Shown here: in pieces, positions 1 through 5,460 of the stretch
Position numbering within the stretch: the stretch's first letter is position 1
How the letters are laid out: each line of letters opens with the position of its first letter
Source: DATAQC01 sp038232455
Lineage (GTDB): Bacteria; Actinomycetota; Acidimicrobiia; Acidimicrobiales; AC-14
Length of the DNA: 10,879 nucleotides
Assembly: GCA_038232455.1 (NCBI GenBank)
Contig: JBBSHU010000098.1
Location: 1 to 10,879, forward strand
Reading direction: 5' to 3'
Program-made: the position numbers and the translations under genes
The notes under the pieces: generated by a model
The model's input: only the letters and a program-made list of their open reading frames with translations
What the model was told of the DNA's origin: nothing
The model's database searches: none

Positions 1-2
1 GC

Positions 3-143
3 AGTGGTACCGACTCCGGACACGGGTTGTTCACAGCCGCTCGCACGCCGGACGGCTGTGATCCGAACCAGGGCACCGGCGTGGTGGCGGTCAACGCCAC
101 CGGCCACGTCCGCCTGGGCAGCGGCGGGTCGCCCACGCCCTAA
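3..143 (+). CDS. C-terminal fragment of a protein, possibly a pilin-like (FimT/GspH-type) protein
   Basis: An open frame enters from the left edge and ends at TAA 141-143. The visible 46 residues include a Cys (DGCDPNQ) followed by GVVAVNATGHVRLG. A hydrophobic strand followed by a 'GxVR' turn near the C-terminus is common in type IV pilin/pseudopilin proteins of the GspH/FimT type, so that is my best guess. The frame has GC-rich third positions and stops just before a strong hairpin, which supports a real gene end. The N-terminal methylation motif that would decide family membership lies outside the window. The family call is tentative; the coding call is firmer. Confidence 0.45.
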   Translation, partial: SGTDSGHGLFTAARTPDGCDPNQGTGVVAVNATGHVRLGSGGSPTP

Positions 144-160
144 GAGAATGATGGGGATCA

Positions 161-182
161 CCGGGGGTTTTCCAACCCCCGG
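161..182. terminator. GC-rich hairpin between convergent genes
   Basis: A perfect 9-bp stem (161-169 with 174-182, CCGGGGGTT/AACCCCCGG) closes a TTCC loop. It lies 17 nt after the plus-strand stop at 143 and also downstream of rplL on the minus strand, so it could terminate either transcript. Neither side has a clear T-tract. The call rests on stem strength and position. Confidence 0.5.
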
Positions 183-211
183 TGGTGGCGGGCTGACCAT
201 CCGCTTCGCAG

Positions 212-240
212 GTCACCGGAGGCTCCTCGCCTCCGGTGAC
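212..240 (-). terminator. Putative rplL terminator hairpin
   Basis: A perfect 11-bp stem (212-222 with 230-240, GTCACCGGAGG/CCTCCGGTGAC) closes a 7-nt loop. On the minus strand it starts 13 nt after the rplL stop codon, the usual place for a terminator ending the ribosomal operon. No T-run follows it. Confidence 0.55.
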
Positions 241-253
241 CCGGCGGCTGCCG

Positions 254-637
254 CTACTTGACCTCGACGGTGGCGCCGGCGGCCTCGAGCTGGGTCTTGG
301 CCTTGTCGGCGTCTTCCTTGGAAGCCTTCTCCAGGACGGGCTTGGGCGCGTTGTCCACCAGGTCCTTGGCCTCCTTGAGGCCGAGGTTGGTGAGCGAGCG
401 CACCTCCTTGATGACCTGGATCTTCTTGTCACCCACCGCGGTGAGGAGTACGTCGAACTCGTCCTGCTCCTCGGCGACCGGCGCAGCGTCGCCACCTCCA
501 CCCCCGGCGGGGGCGGCAGCCGCGACCGGAGCGGCGGCGGTGACGCCGAACTTGTCCTCGAACTCCTTCAACAGCTCACTGAGCTCGAGCACGGTCATGC
601 TGGCGATGCTGTCGAGGATGTCTTCTTTGGTGGCCAT
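254..637 (-). CDS. rplL: Large ribosomal subunit protein bL12 (L7/L12)
   Basis: This 127-aa protein forms the mobile stalk of the 50S subunit, where dimers bound to L10 recruit translational GTPases. The N-terminal dimerisation helices (about residues 1-33, MATKEDILDSIASMTVLELS) lead into a flexible Ala/Gly/Pro hinge (about 34-58), then the C-terminal globular domain beginning DEFDVLLTAVG and ending in GATVEVK. The length is typical. ATG at 637 overlaps the rplJ stop by one base (TGATG), and AAGGAG lies 5 nt upstream of the GTG/ATG pair. An in-frame GTG directly before the ATG (640) is an equally spaced alternative. The gene is last in the operon and is followed by a hairpin at 212-240, not by rpoB. 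Confidence 0.97.
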   Translation of the reverse strand: MATKEDILDSIASMTVLELSELLKEFEDKFGVTAAAPVAAAAPAGGGGGDAAPVAEEQDEFDVLLTAVGDKKIQVIKEVRSLTNLGLKEAKDLVDNAPKPVLEKASKEDADKAKTQLEAAGATVEVK

Positions 638-1410
638 CACTGCTCCTTGTCGGCAGACTCGGTGCCGTCGGGGGATTCGTCGGTGGGTAGGGCCGAAGCC
701 ACTTCGTCTTCGGCGGCGGGGGCGGGGGCCTCAGCCGGGACGGCTTCGGCGGCGGGGGCGTCGGGCTCGGGCGCCGGGACCTCGGAAGCCTCAGCGTCGG
801 CTGCTTGAGCCTCGGGAGTGTCAGCTGCGGGAGCGGGGGCTTCGGGAGCGGGGGCTTCGGCTTCCTCGGTAGGAGGCTCGGCACCGCCCTTCTTCTCGAT
901 GAGGGCGGCCAAGCCGTAGGCCAGGTTGCGGGGAAGCGCGGCCAGCAGACCGCCGAACTGACGGATTGGGGCGGCGAGGGCGCCGGCGAGCTGGGCCAAC
1001 ACCACCTCTCGGGGGGCAACGTCGGCCAGTGAACCGGCCTCGGCCGCGCTCAGGGCCGTGCGACCCAGCACCCCGCCCTTGACCACCAGGTTCGGCGCTG
1101 TCTTGGCAAACTCCTTGAGCGCCTTGGCCACCATGACGGCATCGCCGTCGACGAAGGCCACGCCCGTCGGACCGACCAGCAGGTCGTCGAGCCCTTCCAG
1201 GCCGAGGTCGGACACGGCCAGGCGCACGAGGGTGTTCTTGTAGATCTTGTAGTCGCCACCGGCGGCCCGGACGGACTGGCGAAGCTCGGCCAGCTCCTCG
1301 ACCTTTAGGCCGCGGTACTCGGTGAGCAGGGTGGCGTTGGCCGAGGAGAGGCGCTCGCGCACCTCGTCGACAACAGCAACTTTTTCAGGTCTCGGGTTTT
1401 CGATGGCCAT
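637..1410 (-). CDS. rplJ: Large ribosomal subunit protein uL10 with a long low-complexity C-terminal tail
   Basis: L10 anchors L7/L12 dimers to 23S rRNA at the stalk base. Residues 1-174 are a complete L10 core: the N-terminal RNA-binding part (RPEKVAVVDEVRERLSSANA, TEYRGLKVEELAELR, YKIYKNTLVRLA) and a helical stalk-binding region (IRQFGGLLAALPRNLAYGLAALIEKK). The remaining 83 residues are almost entirely Ala, Pro, Glu, Asp, Thr and Ser, so the protein has 257 aa against roughly 165-180 in most bacteria. The start is ATG 1410, preceded by GAGGAGAGG with an 8-nt spacer. The stop overlaps the rplL start by one base, implying coupled translation. The tail is probably disordered and acidic; its role is unknown. 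Confidence 0.95.
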   Translation of the reverse strand: MAIENPRPEKVAVVDEVRERLSSANATLLTEYRGLKVEELAELRQSVRAAGGDYKIYKNTLVRLAVSDLGLEGLDDLLVGPTGVAFVDGDAVMVAKALKEFAKTAPNLVVKGGVLGRTALSAAEAGSLADVAPREVVLAQLAGALAAPIRQFGGLLAALPRNLAYGLAALIEKKGGAEPPTEEAEAPAPEAPAPAADTPEAQAADAEASEVPAPEPDAPAAEAVPAEAPAPAAEDEVASALPTDESPDGTESADKEQ

Positions 1411-1420
1411 GTGGCCGACC

Positions 1421-1553
1421 TCTCCTCGCCCGGGCGATTGGCACGGCAGACGAGAAGACCCAAGAACTGGACTTCACGCCTGGTTGGGTGGACCCGGACT
1501 TGGTCCTTATGCGCCGATGCGCGCCGAACGTCTCTGGCGTTGGTGATTAGGAC
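1421..1553 (-). promoter_or_regulatory. Putative L10-type leader with possible RBS-sequestering helix upstream of rplJ
   Basis: The 162-nt rplA-rplJ spacer is where L10(L12)4 autoregulatory leaders occur in bacteria. On the minus-strand RNA, GUCCU (1553-1549) can pair with AGGAC (1507-1503), enclosing two small hairpins: AACG/CGUU (1541-1538 with 1530-1527, loop CCAGAGA) and GCGC/GCGC (1524-1521 with 1514-1511). Further on, UCUUCUCG (1458-1451) can pair with CGAGGAGA (1428-1421), with one G-U pair. The second strand contains most of the rplJ Shine-Dalgarno, so this helix would limit L10 synthesis. Pairings were found by eye; no covariance was tested. The position matches known leaders, but the regulatory mechanism is inferred. 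Confidence 0.5.
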
Positions 1554-1572
1554 ACGCAATCTACTACGTCCG

Positions 1573-2307
1573 TCAGGACGCTTCGGCCAGCTCCTCTTCC
1601 AGGCCCTTCAGGCCGTTGGGGTCGACTTTCACGCCCGGGCCCATGGTGGACGACACCGTGATGCCCCGCAGGTAGCGGCCTTTGGCCGCAGCCGGCTTGG
1701 CCCGACCCAACTCGTCGAGAACGGCCCTGAGATTCTCCAGCAGGTCGCGACGGGCGAAGCTCGCCTTGCCGATGGGCACGTGGATGTTGCCGTAACGGTC
1801 GGTGCGGTACTCGACCCGGCCACCCTTGAACTCCCGGACGGCCTTGCCCACATCGTCGGTGACCGTTCCCGTCTTGGGATTCGGCATGAGCCCACGAGGG
1901 CCGAGGACGCGCCCGAGCTTGCCGACCTGGGAGCGCATGAGGTCGGGCGTGGAGATGGCCACGTCGAAGTCGAGGAAGCCCTTCGAGACCCGCTCGGCCA
2001 GATCGTCGCCACCGACGACCTCGGCACCGGCCTCCCGGGCCTCGGCCGCGGCGGCCCCGTCGGCGAACACGGCGACCCGCACGGTCTTGCCCGTGCCGGC
2101 CGGGAGCGCCACGGTTCCCCGCACAATCTGATCGGCCTTGCGCGGGTCGACACCCAGGCGCACCGCCAACTCCACGGTCTCGTCGAAGCGAGCCGAAGCC
2201 AGGCTCTTGACCAGGTCGACCGCTTCGCCGGGCGAGTGCTGGTTCTCCCGGTCGAAACGACGAACTGCCTCGGTGTATTTCTTGCCACCCTTGGTGGTCG
2301 TCGTCAT
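1573..2307 (-). CDS. rplA: Large ribosomal subunit protein uL1
   Basis: This 244-aa protein binds 23S rRNA at the L1 stalk and helps release deacylated tRNA from the E site; in many bacteria it also represses its own operon. The core signature LGRVLGPRGLMPNPKTGTV lies at about residues 131-149. The usual C-terminal part (KGGRVEYRTDRYGNIHVPIG, then GRYLRGITVSSTMGPGV) is complete, and the length is typical. ATG 2307 is preceded by AGAAGGA with 7 nt spacing. Only 12 nt separate it from the rplK stop, so the two are co-transcribed. Confidence 0.97.
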   Translation of the reverse strand: MTTTTKGGKKYTEAVRRFDRENQHSPGEAVDLVKSLASARFDETVELAVRLGVDPRKADQIVRGTVALPAGTGKTVRVAVFADGAAAAEAREAGAEVVGGDDLAERVSKGFLDFDVAISTPDLMRSQVGKLGRVLGPRGLMPNPKTGTVTDDVGKAVREFKGGRVEYRTDRYGNIHVPIGKASFARRDLLENLRAVLDELGRAKPAAAKGRYLRGITVSSTMGPGVKVDPNGLKGLEEELAEAS

Positions 2308-2319
2308 GAGCGCATCCTT

Positions 2320-2745
2320 CTAGCGAACCGATATGCCCATGGAACGGGCAGTTCCGACGACCTGCTTCTTGGCCGCAGCCAGGTCGTTGGCGTTGAGGTC
2401 GGGCATCTTGGTGGTGGCGATCTCGGTGACCTGGGCGTCGGTGATGGTGCCCGCGGCTTCCCGGCCGGGCAGGGTCGACCCCTTGTCGAGGCCGGCGGCG
2501 GCCCGAAGCAGCACCGGGGTGGGCGGTGTCTTGGTGATGAACGTGAACGAGCGGTCCTCGAACACGGTGATCTCGGCCGGGATCACAGTTCCCCGCTGGG
2601 CCTCGGTGGCCGAGTTGTACTGCCGGCAGAACTCCATGATGTTGACGCCGTGTGGGCCGAGTGCCGTCCCCACGGGCGGGGCGGGTGTGGCCGCCCCGGC
2701 CGGGATCTGGATTCTCACCACCGCGGCGACGCGTCTCTTCGCCAT
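2320..2745 (-). CDS. rplK: Large ribosomal subunit protein uL11
   Basis: L11 (141 aa) binds the GTPase-associated region of 23S rRNA, takes part in factor-dependent GTP hydrolysis and is needed for RelA-type activation. The N-terminal domain carries the hallmark IQIPAGAATPAPPVGTALG and HGVNIMEFCRQYN (about residues 12-44). The C-terminal RNA-binding domain ends with DLNANDLAAAKKQVVGTARSMG. Length and order are standard. ATG 2745 has AGGAGAGG about 6 nt upstream. The gap to nusG is only 30 nt, so no separate promoter or large leader fits. Confidence 0.97.
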   Translation of the reverse strand: MAKRRVAAVVRIQIPAGAATPAPPVGTALGPHGVNIMEFCRQYNSATEAQRGTVIPAEITVFEDRSFTFITKTPPTPVLLRAAAGLDKGSTLPGREAAGTITDAQVTEIATTKMPDLNANDLAAAKKQVVGTARSMGISVR

Positions 2746-2775
2746 GTGCTTTCCTCTCCTGTTCTGCCGCCAGCG

Positions 2776-3546
2776 TTAGAGCTTGGCGACCTGACTGAAC
2801 TCCAGCTCGACCGGGGTCTCCCGCCCGAAGATGTTGACGAGGACCTTGACCTTCAGCTGGTCCTCGTTGATCTCGGCGATCGAGCCCGAGAAGTCGGCGA
2901 ACGGGCCTTCCTTCACCCTGACGCTCTCGCCGATCTCGTACATGGGCCGATGGGGCCGGGTCTTCTTCGTGCCCTCGGTGCCCTCGGGCTGCACCTGGAG
3001 GATGCTCTCGACCTCCTTGCGGGACAGCGGCGTGGGCTTGGCGCCCAGACCCACGAAGCCGGTGACACCCGGCGTATTGCGAACCACCCGCCACGAGTCG
3101 TCGTCGAGCTCGCAACGTACGAGGAGGTAACCGGGGAACACCTTCTTCTGCACCGTCACCTTCTTGCCGCCCTTGAACTCGATCACGTCCTCCATGGGGA
3201 TCACGCACTCGAAGATGCGGTCTTCCATGTTCATGGAGGCGATCCGGCTCTGCAGGTTGGACTTCACCTTGTTCTCGTAGCCGGCGTAGGTGTGCACGAC
3301 GTACCACGAACCGGGTCGGTCGTAGGGGCTCTCGACGACAGTTTCTTCGAGCTCGTCCTCGTCGTCTTCGGCCAGGACACCGCCGTCGTCGGCAGGTTCG
3401 GCACCCTCGACGGCGCCGGCATCGGGTACCCCGGCCGCGAGCAACTCGTCCTCTGTGAGGACGGCGGCGTCACCGCCTCCGGCTTCGGGGGTCTCGGTTG
3501 TGTGGGTCGTTTGGTCGGACGTGGGACCGTCTCCGATGTCGGACAT
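2776..3546 (-). CDS. nusG: Transcription termination/antitermination protein NusG, with acidic N-terminal extension
   Basis: NusG binds the RNA polymerase clamp, affects pausing and Rho termination, and links transcription to the ribosome. The NGN domain starts at about residue 80 (SWYVVHTYAGYENKVKSNL) and runs to about 185, including FPGYLLVRC and NTPGVTGFVG. The KOW domain follows at 203-256 (VRVKEGPFADFSGSI, VNIFGRETPVELEFSQVAKL). The first 79 residues are rich in Asp, Glu, Gly, Ala and Thr and look disordered. N-terminal extensions are common in actinobacterial NusG, and this one is long. ATG 3546 overlaps the secE stop by one base; an in-frame GTG at 3549 is an alternative. There is no good Shine-Dalgarno, so coupling to secE is likely. 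Confidence 0.96.
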   Translation of the reverse strand: MSDIGDGPTSDQTTHTTETPEAGGGDAAVLTEDELLAAGVPDAGAVEGAEPADDGGVLAEDDEDELEETVVESPYDRPGSWYVVHTYAGYENKVKSNLQSRIASMNMEDRIFECVIPMEDVIEFKGGKKVTVQKKVFPGYLLVRCELDDDSWRVVRNTPGVTGFVGLGAKPTPLSRKEVESILQVQPEGTEGTKKTRPHRPMYEIGESVRVKEGPFADFSGSIAEINEDQLKVKVLVNIFGRETPVELEFSQVAKL

Positions 3547-3854
3547 CACTTGAACAGGATGATGACGAATTTTCCGAACGCGTAGTCGAGGCCGAAGATG
3601 ATCCCGGTCAGGATCACCAGCGCCATGAACACGACGATCGAGTAGTTGATGACCTCGGCGCGGGTGGGCCAGGCCACCTTGCGCAACTCGGCCCGGACCT
3701 GGCGACCGAACTCAGCGGCGCCGACCCGTTCCTTCTTTGGCCTGGGCGCAGGGCGGGCGCGGGTCTGGGTGTCCTTGCGCGCCGCCGGGGCGCCATCGGC
3801 ATCGACCTGGCCCTGGCGCTGCATCATGCGCTTCATCTGTCGGTTTGCAGCCAA
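3546..3854 (-). CDS. secE: Preprotein translocase subunit SecE
   Basis: SecE clamps SecY in the inner-membrane Sec channel. This 102-aa copy has a basic, disordered N-terminal stretch (about 1-45), the conserved amphipathic motif RAELRKVAWPTRAEV (54-68) and one transmembrane helix (about 72-93, YSIVVFMALVILTGIIFGL). This is the single-helix actinobacterial form. The best start is TTG 3854, with AAAGGG 10 nt upstream, giving MAANRQMKRMM; an ATG six codons later has no ribosome-binding site. It lies 25 nt after tRNA-Trp and overlaps nusG, the common bacterial order. Confidence 0.95.
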   Translation of the reverse strand: MAANRQMKRMMQRQGQVDADGAPAARKDTQTRARPAPRPKKERVGAAEFGRQVRAELRKVAWPTRAEVINYSIVVFMALVILTGIIFGLDYAFGKFVIILFK

Positions 3855-3879
3855 GTTCGTAGAACCCTTTCGAGGCCAG

Positions 3880-3952
3880 CAGGGCAGGAGGGACTCGAAC
3901 CCCCAACCGCCGGTTTTGGAGACCGGAGCTCTACCAGTTGAGCTACTGCCCT
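3880..3952 (-). tRNA. tRNA-Trp (CCA anticodon)
   Basis: A full cloverleaf reads on the minus strand: acceptor AGGGCAG (3952-3946) with CTGCCCT (3887-3881), a D-arm with GCTC/GAGC, anticodon arm CCGGT-CTCCAAA-ACCGG giving anticodon CCA, and a T-arm with loop TTCGAGT. The discriminator base is G, as expected for tRNA-Trp. CCA is not encoded. It lies directly upstream of secE, as in many bacteria. Confidence 0.96.
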
Positions 3953-3967
3953 ATGGGGGTCCCAACG

Positions 3968-3973
3968 AGGATA
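3968..3973 (-). promoter_or_regulatory. Candidate -10 box for tRNA-Trp-secE-nusG
   Basis: TATCCT on the minus strand lies 15 nt before the tRNA-Trp 5' end and fits the actinobacterial TANNNT pattern. I see no convincing -35 at 17-18 nt, and the upstream DNA is hairpin-rich, so this is a weak call. Confidence 0.3.
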
Positions 3974-3985
3974 CACGGTGTTGTT

Positions 3986-4089
3986 GGCGGCTACGCCGCC
4001 CCGGGCGGGGCCCCGCCCCCGCCCTCCTCCGAGCGGCGGGGGCCCCTGCCCCGCCGCCGGCCGTCATTCCTGGCAAAACCCTTGCCGGG
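3986..4089. terminator. Cluster of strong GC hairpins downstream of the anti-sigma gene
   Basis: Four dyads are packed here: GGCGGC-TAC-GCCGCC (3986-4000), the 16-base palindrome GGGCGGGGCCCCGCCC around 4004-4019, a perfect 9-bp stem GCGGCGGGG/CCCCGCCGC (4033-4041 with 4049-4057), and an 8-bp stem with one G-U pair at 4069-4076 with 4082-4089. They follow the anti-sigma stop (4131) on the minus strand and precede the tRNA-Trp promoter. Termination or insulation of the sigma operon is the simplest reading. T-tracts are absent. Confidence 0.45.
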
Positions 4090-4130
4090 CCGCCCCGTCG
4101 AACCGGAATATGTGGGCCGTACGGGCTGGG

Positions 4131-4535
4131 TTAGCTGGCGAGGCTGAGGTGGCGGTGGCGGCGGTGGCGGCTGGCCAGGACGATGGCCCCGGCCGCCCCG
4201 GCGGCCGTCGCTGCGGCGATGCCGCCGACGTAGGCGGCCCGGCGGCCCGTGAGCAGATGATGCATGGCCCGACGCTCGCCGGCAGCACCGAGCGTGGCGA
4301 AAATATCGGGCAGCAGGCCGGGAGCCGGCTCGAGGACCTCGGTGCGCAGCTGGTGGAGCGCCCGCAACACCTTGCGGTACTGGGCCAGCTCGGCCTGACA
4401 GCGCAGGCAGGTCTCGACGTGTCGACGGGTGTCGAGGTCGGCAACGTCGGCCCCGTCGACGATGCCCGGTAGCGCTGTGGCTACGGACGCACAGGTAACC
4501 ACACCGTCGCTGTCCGGCCTTCGGTTAGACCGCAT
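4131..4535 (-). CDS. Zinc-finger (ZAS/zf-HC2) membrane anti-sigma factor
   Basis: The protein of 134 aa probably holds the adjacent ECF sigma factor inactive at the membrane. Residues H39-x3-C43-x2-C46 (HVETCLRC) form the ZAS zinc motif. A helical stretch follows, then one transmembrane segment (about 100-122, AAYVGGIAAATAAGAAGAIVL) and a basic C-terminal end (RHRRHRH), so almost nothing is left outside the cell. ATG 4535 is preceded by GGAGAGGAG with 7 nt spacing and lies 11 nt inside the end of the sigma gene, the usual sigma/anti-sigma overlap. The lack of an extracytoplasmic domain suggests sensing in the cytoplasm or membrane, or by the zinc site itself; the signal is unknown. Confidence 0.85.
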   Translation of the reverse strand: MRSNRRPDSDGVVTCASVATALPGIVDGADVADLDTRRHVETCLRCQAELAQYRKVLRALHQLRTEVLEPAPGLLPDIFATLGAAGERRAMHHLLTGRRAAYVGGIAAATAAGAAGAIVLASRHRRHRHLSLAS

Positions 4536-5100
4536 GAGCGTGCTCCTCTCCAGGTAGGGGGAACAACCGTTCCCGCAACTTGCGTCGGGCCCGGTGGAGC
4601 CGGACCTTGGCCGCCTCCTGGGAAATTCCCAGCTCGGCGGCAATGGCCTCGTGGGGAAGGTCGTAGATGTCGCGCAGCACGACCACGGCCCGGAGGCGGG
4701 GTGGGAGCTCGGCCAGGGCCGCGGTCATGCGGTCGCGGACGTAGCTGGCTTCGGCCATACCCTCGGGGTCGACCTCGGGACGAGGATCGGCCAGCGGCTC
4801 GTCGAGGGACAGCTCGTCGTGGCTCGACCGGCTGCGGCGGGAAAGAAGGGTAGAGGCGCAGTTGGCGGTGATGCGGTACATCCAGGTGGAGAAACGAGCG
4901 TCGCCGCGGAAGTGGTTCAACCCGCGGAAGGCCTTCAGATAGGCGTCCTGCACGACGTCCCGAGCGTCCTCCTCATTGGCCGTCAAACGGAAGGCGAGGG
5001 TGTACGCCGCCGCGTAGGTCATCCGCACGAGCTGGTCGAAAGCGTTCCTGTCGCCGCTCTTCGCCGCCGCCACCAAATCGGCCTCCTCGGTCGGAACCAT
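4525..5100 (-). CDS. ECF (group 4) RNA polymerase sigma factor
   Basis: From ATG 5100 the protein has 191 aa, normal for this family. Region 2 is at about residues 6-90, with NEEDARDVVQDAYLKAF and the -10-binding part GDARFSTWMYRITANCA. Region 4 is at about 125-178 (ALAELPPRLRAVVVLRDIYD, then the helix-turn-helix AAELGISQEAAKVRLHRARRKL). The reading frame stays open upstream with well-biased codons, encoding an acidic stretch (DEQDPYEASGSG and so on). No ATG/GTG/TTG occurs there until GTG 5265, inside rpmG, but a CTG at 5229 overlaps the rpmG stop and has GGGAG 5 nt or so upstream. The true start may therefore be CTG 5229, adding 43 residues. It overlaps the anti-sigma gene and is probably co-transcribed with rpmG. 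Confidence 0.88.
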   Translation of the reverse strand: MVPTEEADLVAAAKSGDRNAFDQLVRMTYAAAYTLAFRLTANEEDARDVVQDAYLKAFRGLNHFRGDARFSTWMYRITANCASTLLSRRSRSSHDELSLDEPLADPRPEVDPEGMAEASYVRDRMTAALAELPPRLRAVVVLRDIYDLPHEAIAAELGISQEAAKVRLHRARRKLRERLFPLPGEEHAHAV

Positions 5101-5225
5101 CGGCCCTTTGACCAGGGTGGGGCTCGGGAGGTTACCGACATCGGCGGCGGGTTCGACCTCTCCCTCGTCGGGGGGGTCGTCGACGAGACCCGAACCGGAG
5201 GCCTCGTAGGGGTCCTGCTCGTCGC

Positions 5226-5390
5226 TCAGCGTGTCTCCCGGTGGACGGTGTGGACCCTGTCCCACCGGCAGTACTTGCGGATCTCGAGCCGCTCCCGGTC
5301 GTTCTGACGGTTTTTCATGGTGATGTAGTTGCGGCGCTTGCACTGCTCGCACGCCAACGTCACCTTCACCCGCTTCTCACCCTTTGCCAC
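5226..5390 (-). CDS. rpmG: Large ribosomal subunit protein bL33
   Basis: L33 is a small 50S protein near the E site. This 54-aa copy starts at GTG 5390 (AGGGAG 9 nt upstream) and reads MAKGEKRVKVTLACEQCK, then RNY, KNRQNDRERLEIRKYC and VHTVHRETR, an L33 from end to end. C14-x2-C17 and C41 are present, but the position of the fourth zinc-ribbon Cys is Asp (C41-R-W-D44). It follows tRNA-Thr and tRNA-Met, and precedes the ECF sigma gene with no gap. The rpmG-...-tRNA-Trp-secE order is conserved in Actinobacteria, though what lies in between varies. Confidence 0.94.
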   Translation of the reverse strand: MAKGEKRVKVTLACEQCKRRNYITMKNRQNDRERLEIRKYCRWDRVHTVHRETR

Positions 5391-5422
5391 TTCGGATCGC
5401 TCCCTCTGGTCGTTGCGCTCCA

Positions 5423-5428
5423 ACTCTA
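5423..5428 (-). promoter_or_regulatory. Candidate -10 box for rpmG-sigma-anti-sigma
   Basis: TAGAGT on the minus strand (TANNNT pattern) lies 32 nt before the rpmG GTG. There is no recognisable -35. It could give rpmG and the sigma pair a transcript separate from the tRNAs. Confidence 0.3.
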
Positions 5429-5443
5429 CGGGCTCTGGCGCGC

Positions 5444-5460
5444 GCCCGCCTACAGCGGGC
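5444..5460 (-). terminator. Hairpin directly after tRNA-Met
   Basis: GCCCGC-(5 nt)-GCGGGC forms a 6-bp stem (5444-5449 with 5455-5460) abutting the encoded CCA of tRNA-Met on the minus strand. It may be a weak terminator or a processing signal between tRNA-Met and rpmG. No T-tract follows. Confidence 0.35.

Noticed and set aside
228..242. A 15-base identity, CGCCTCCGGTGACCC, at 228-242 and 9371-9385, both just after minus-strand stop codons
   Set aside because: Only the first copy forms a hairpin. One GC-rich 15-mer shared by chance is plausible, so I do not call a repeat family.
2746..2775. An L1-binding autoregulatory site before rplK
   Set aside because: Only 30 nt separate nusG and rplK, mostly ribosome-binding site; no L1-site-like fold was visible.
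1411..3585. A 724-codon open frame on the plus strand opposite rplA, rplK and nusG
   Set aside because: It is antisense to three certain genes, has no known domain on reading, and long antisense frames are expected in GC-rich DNA with biased third positions.
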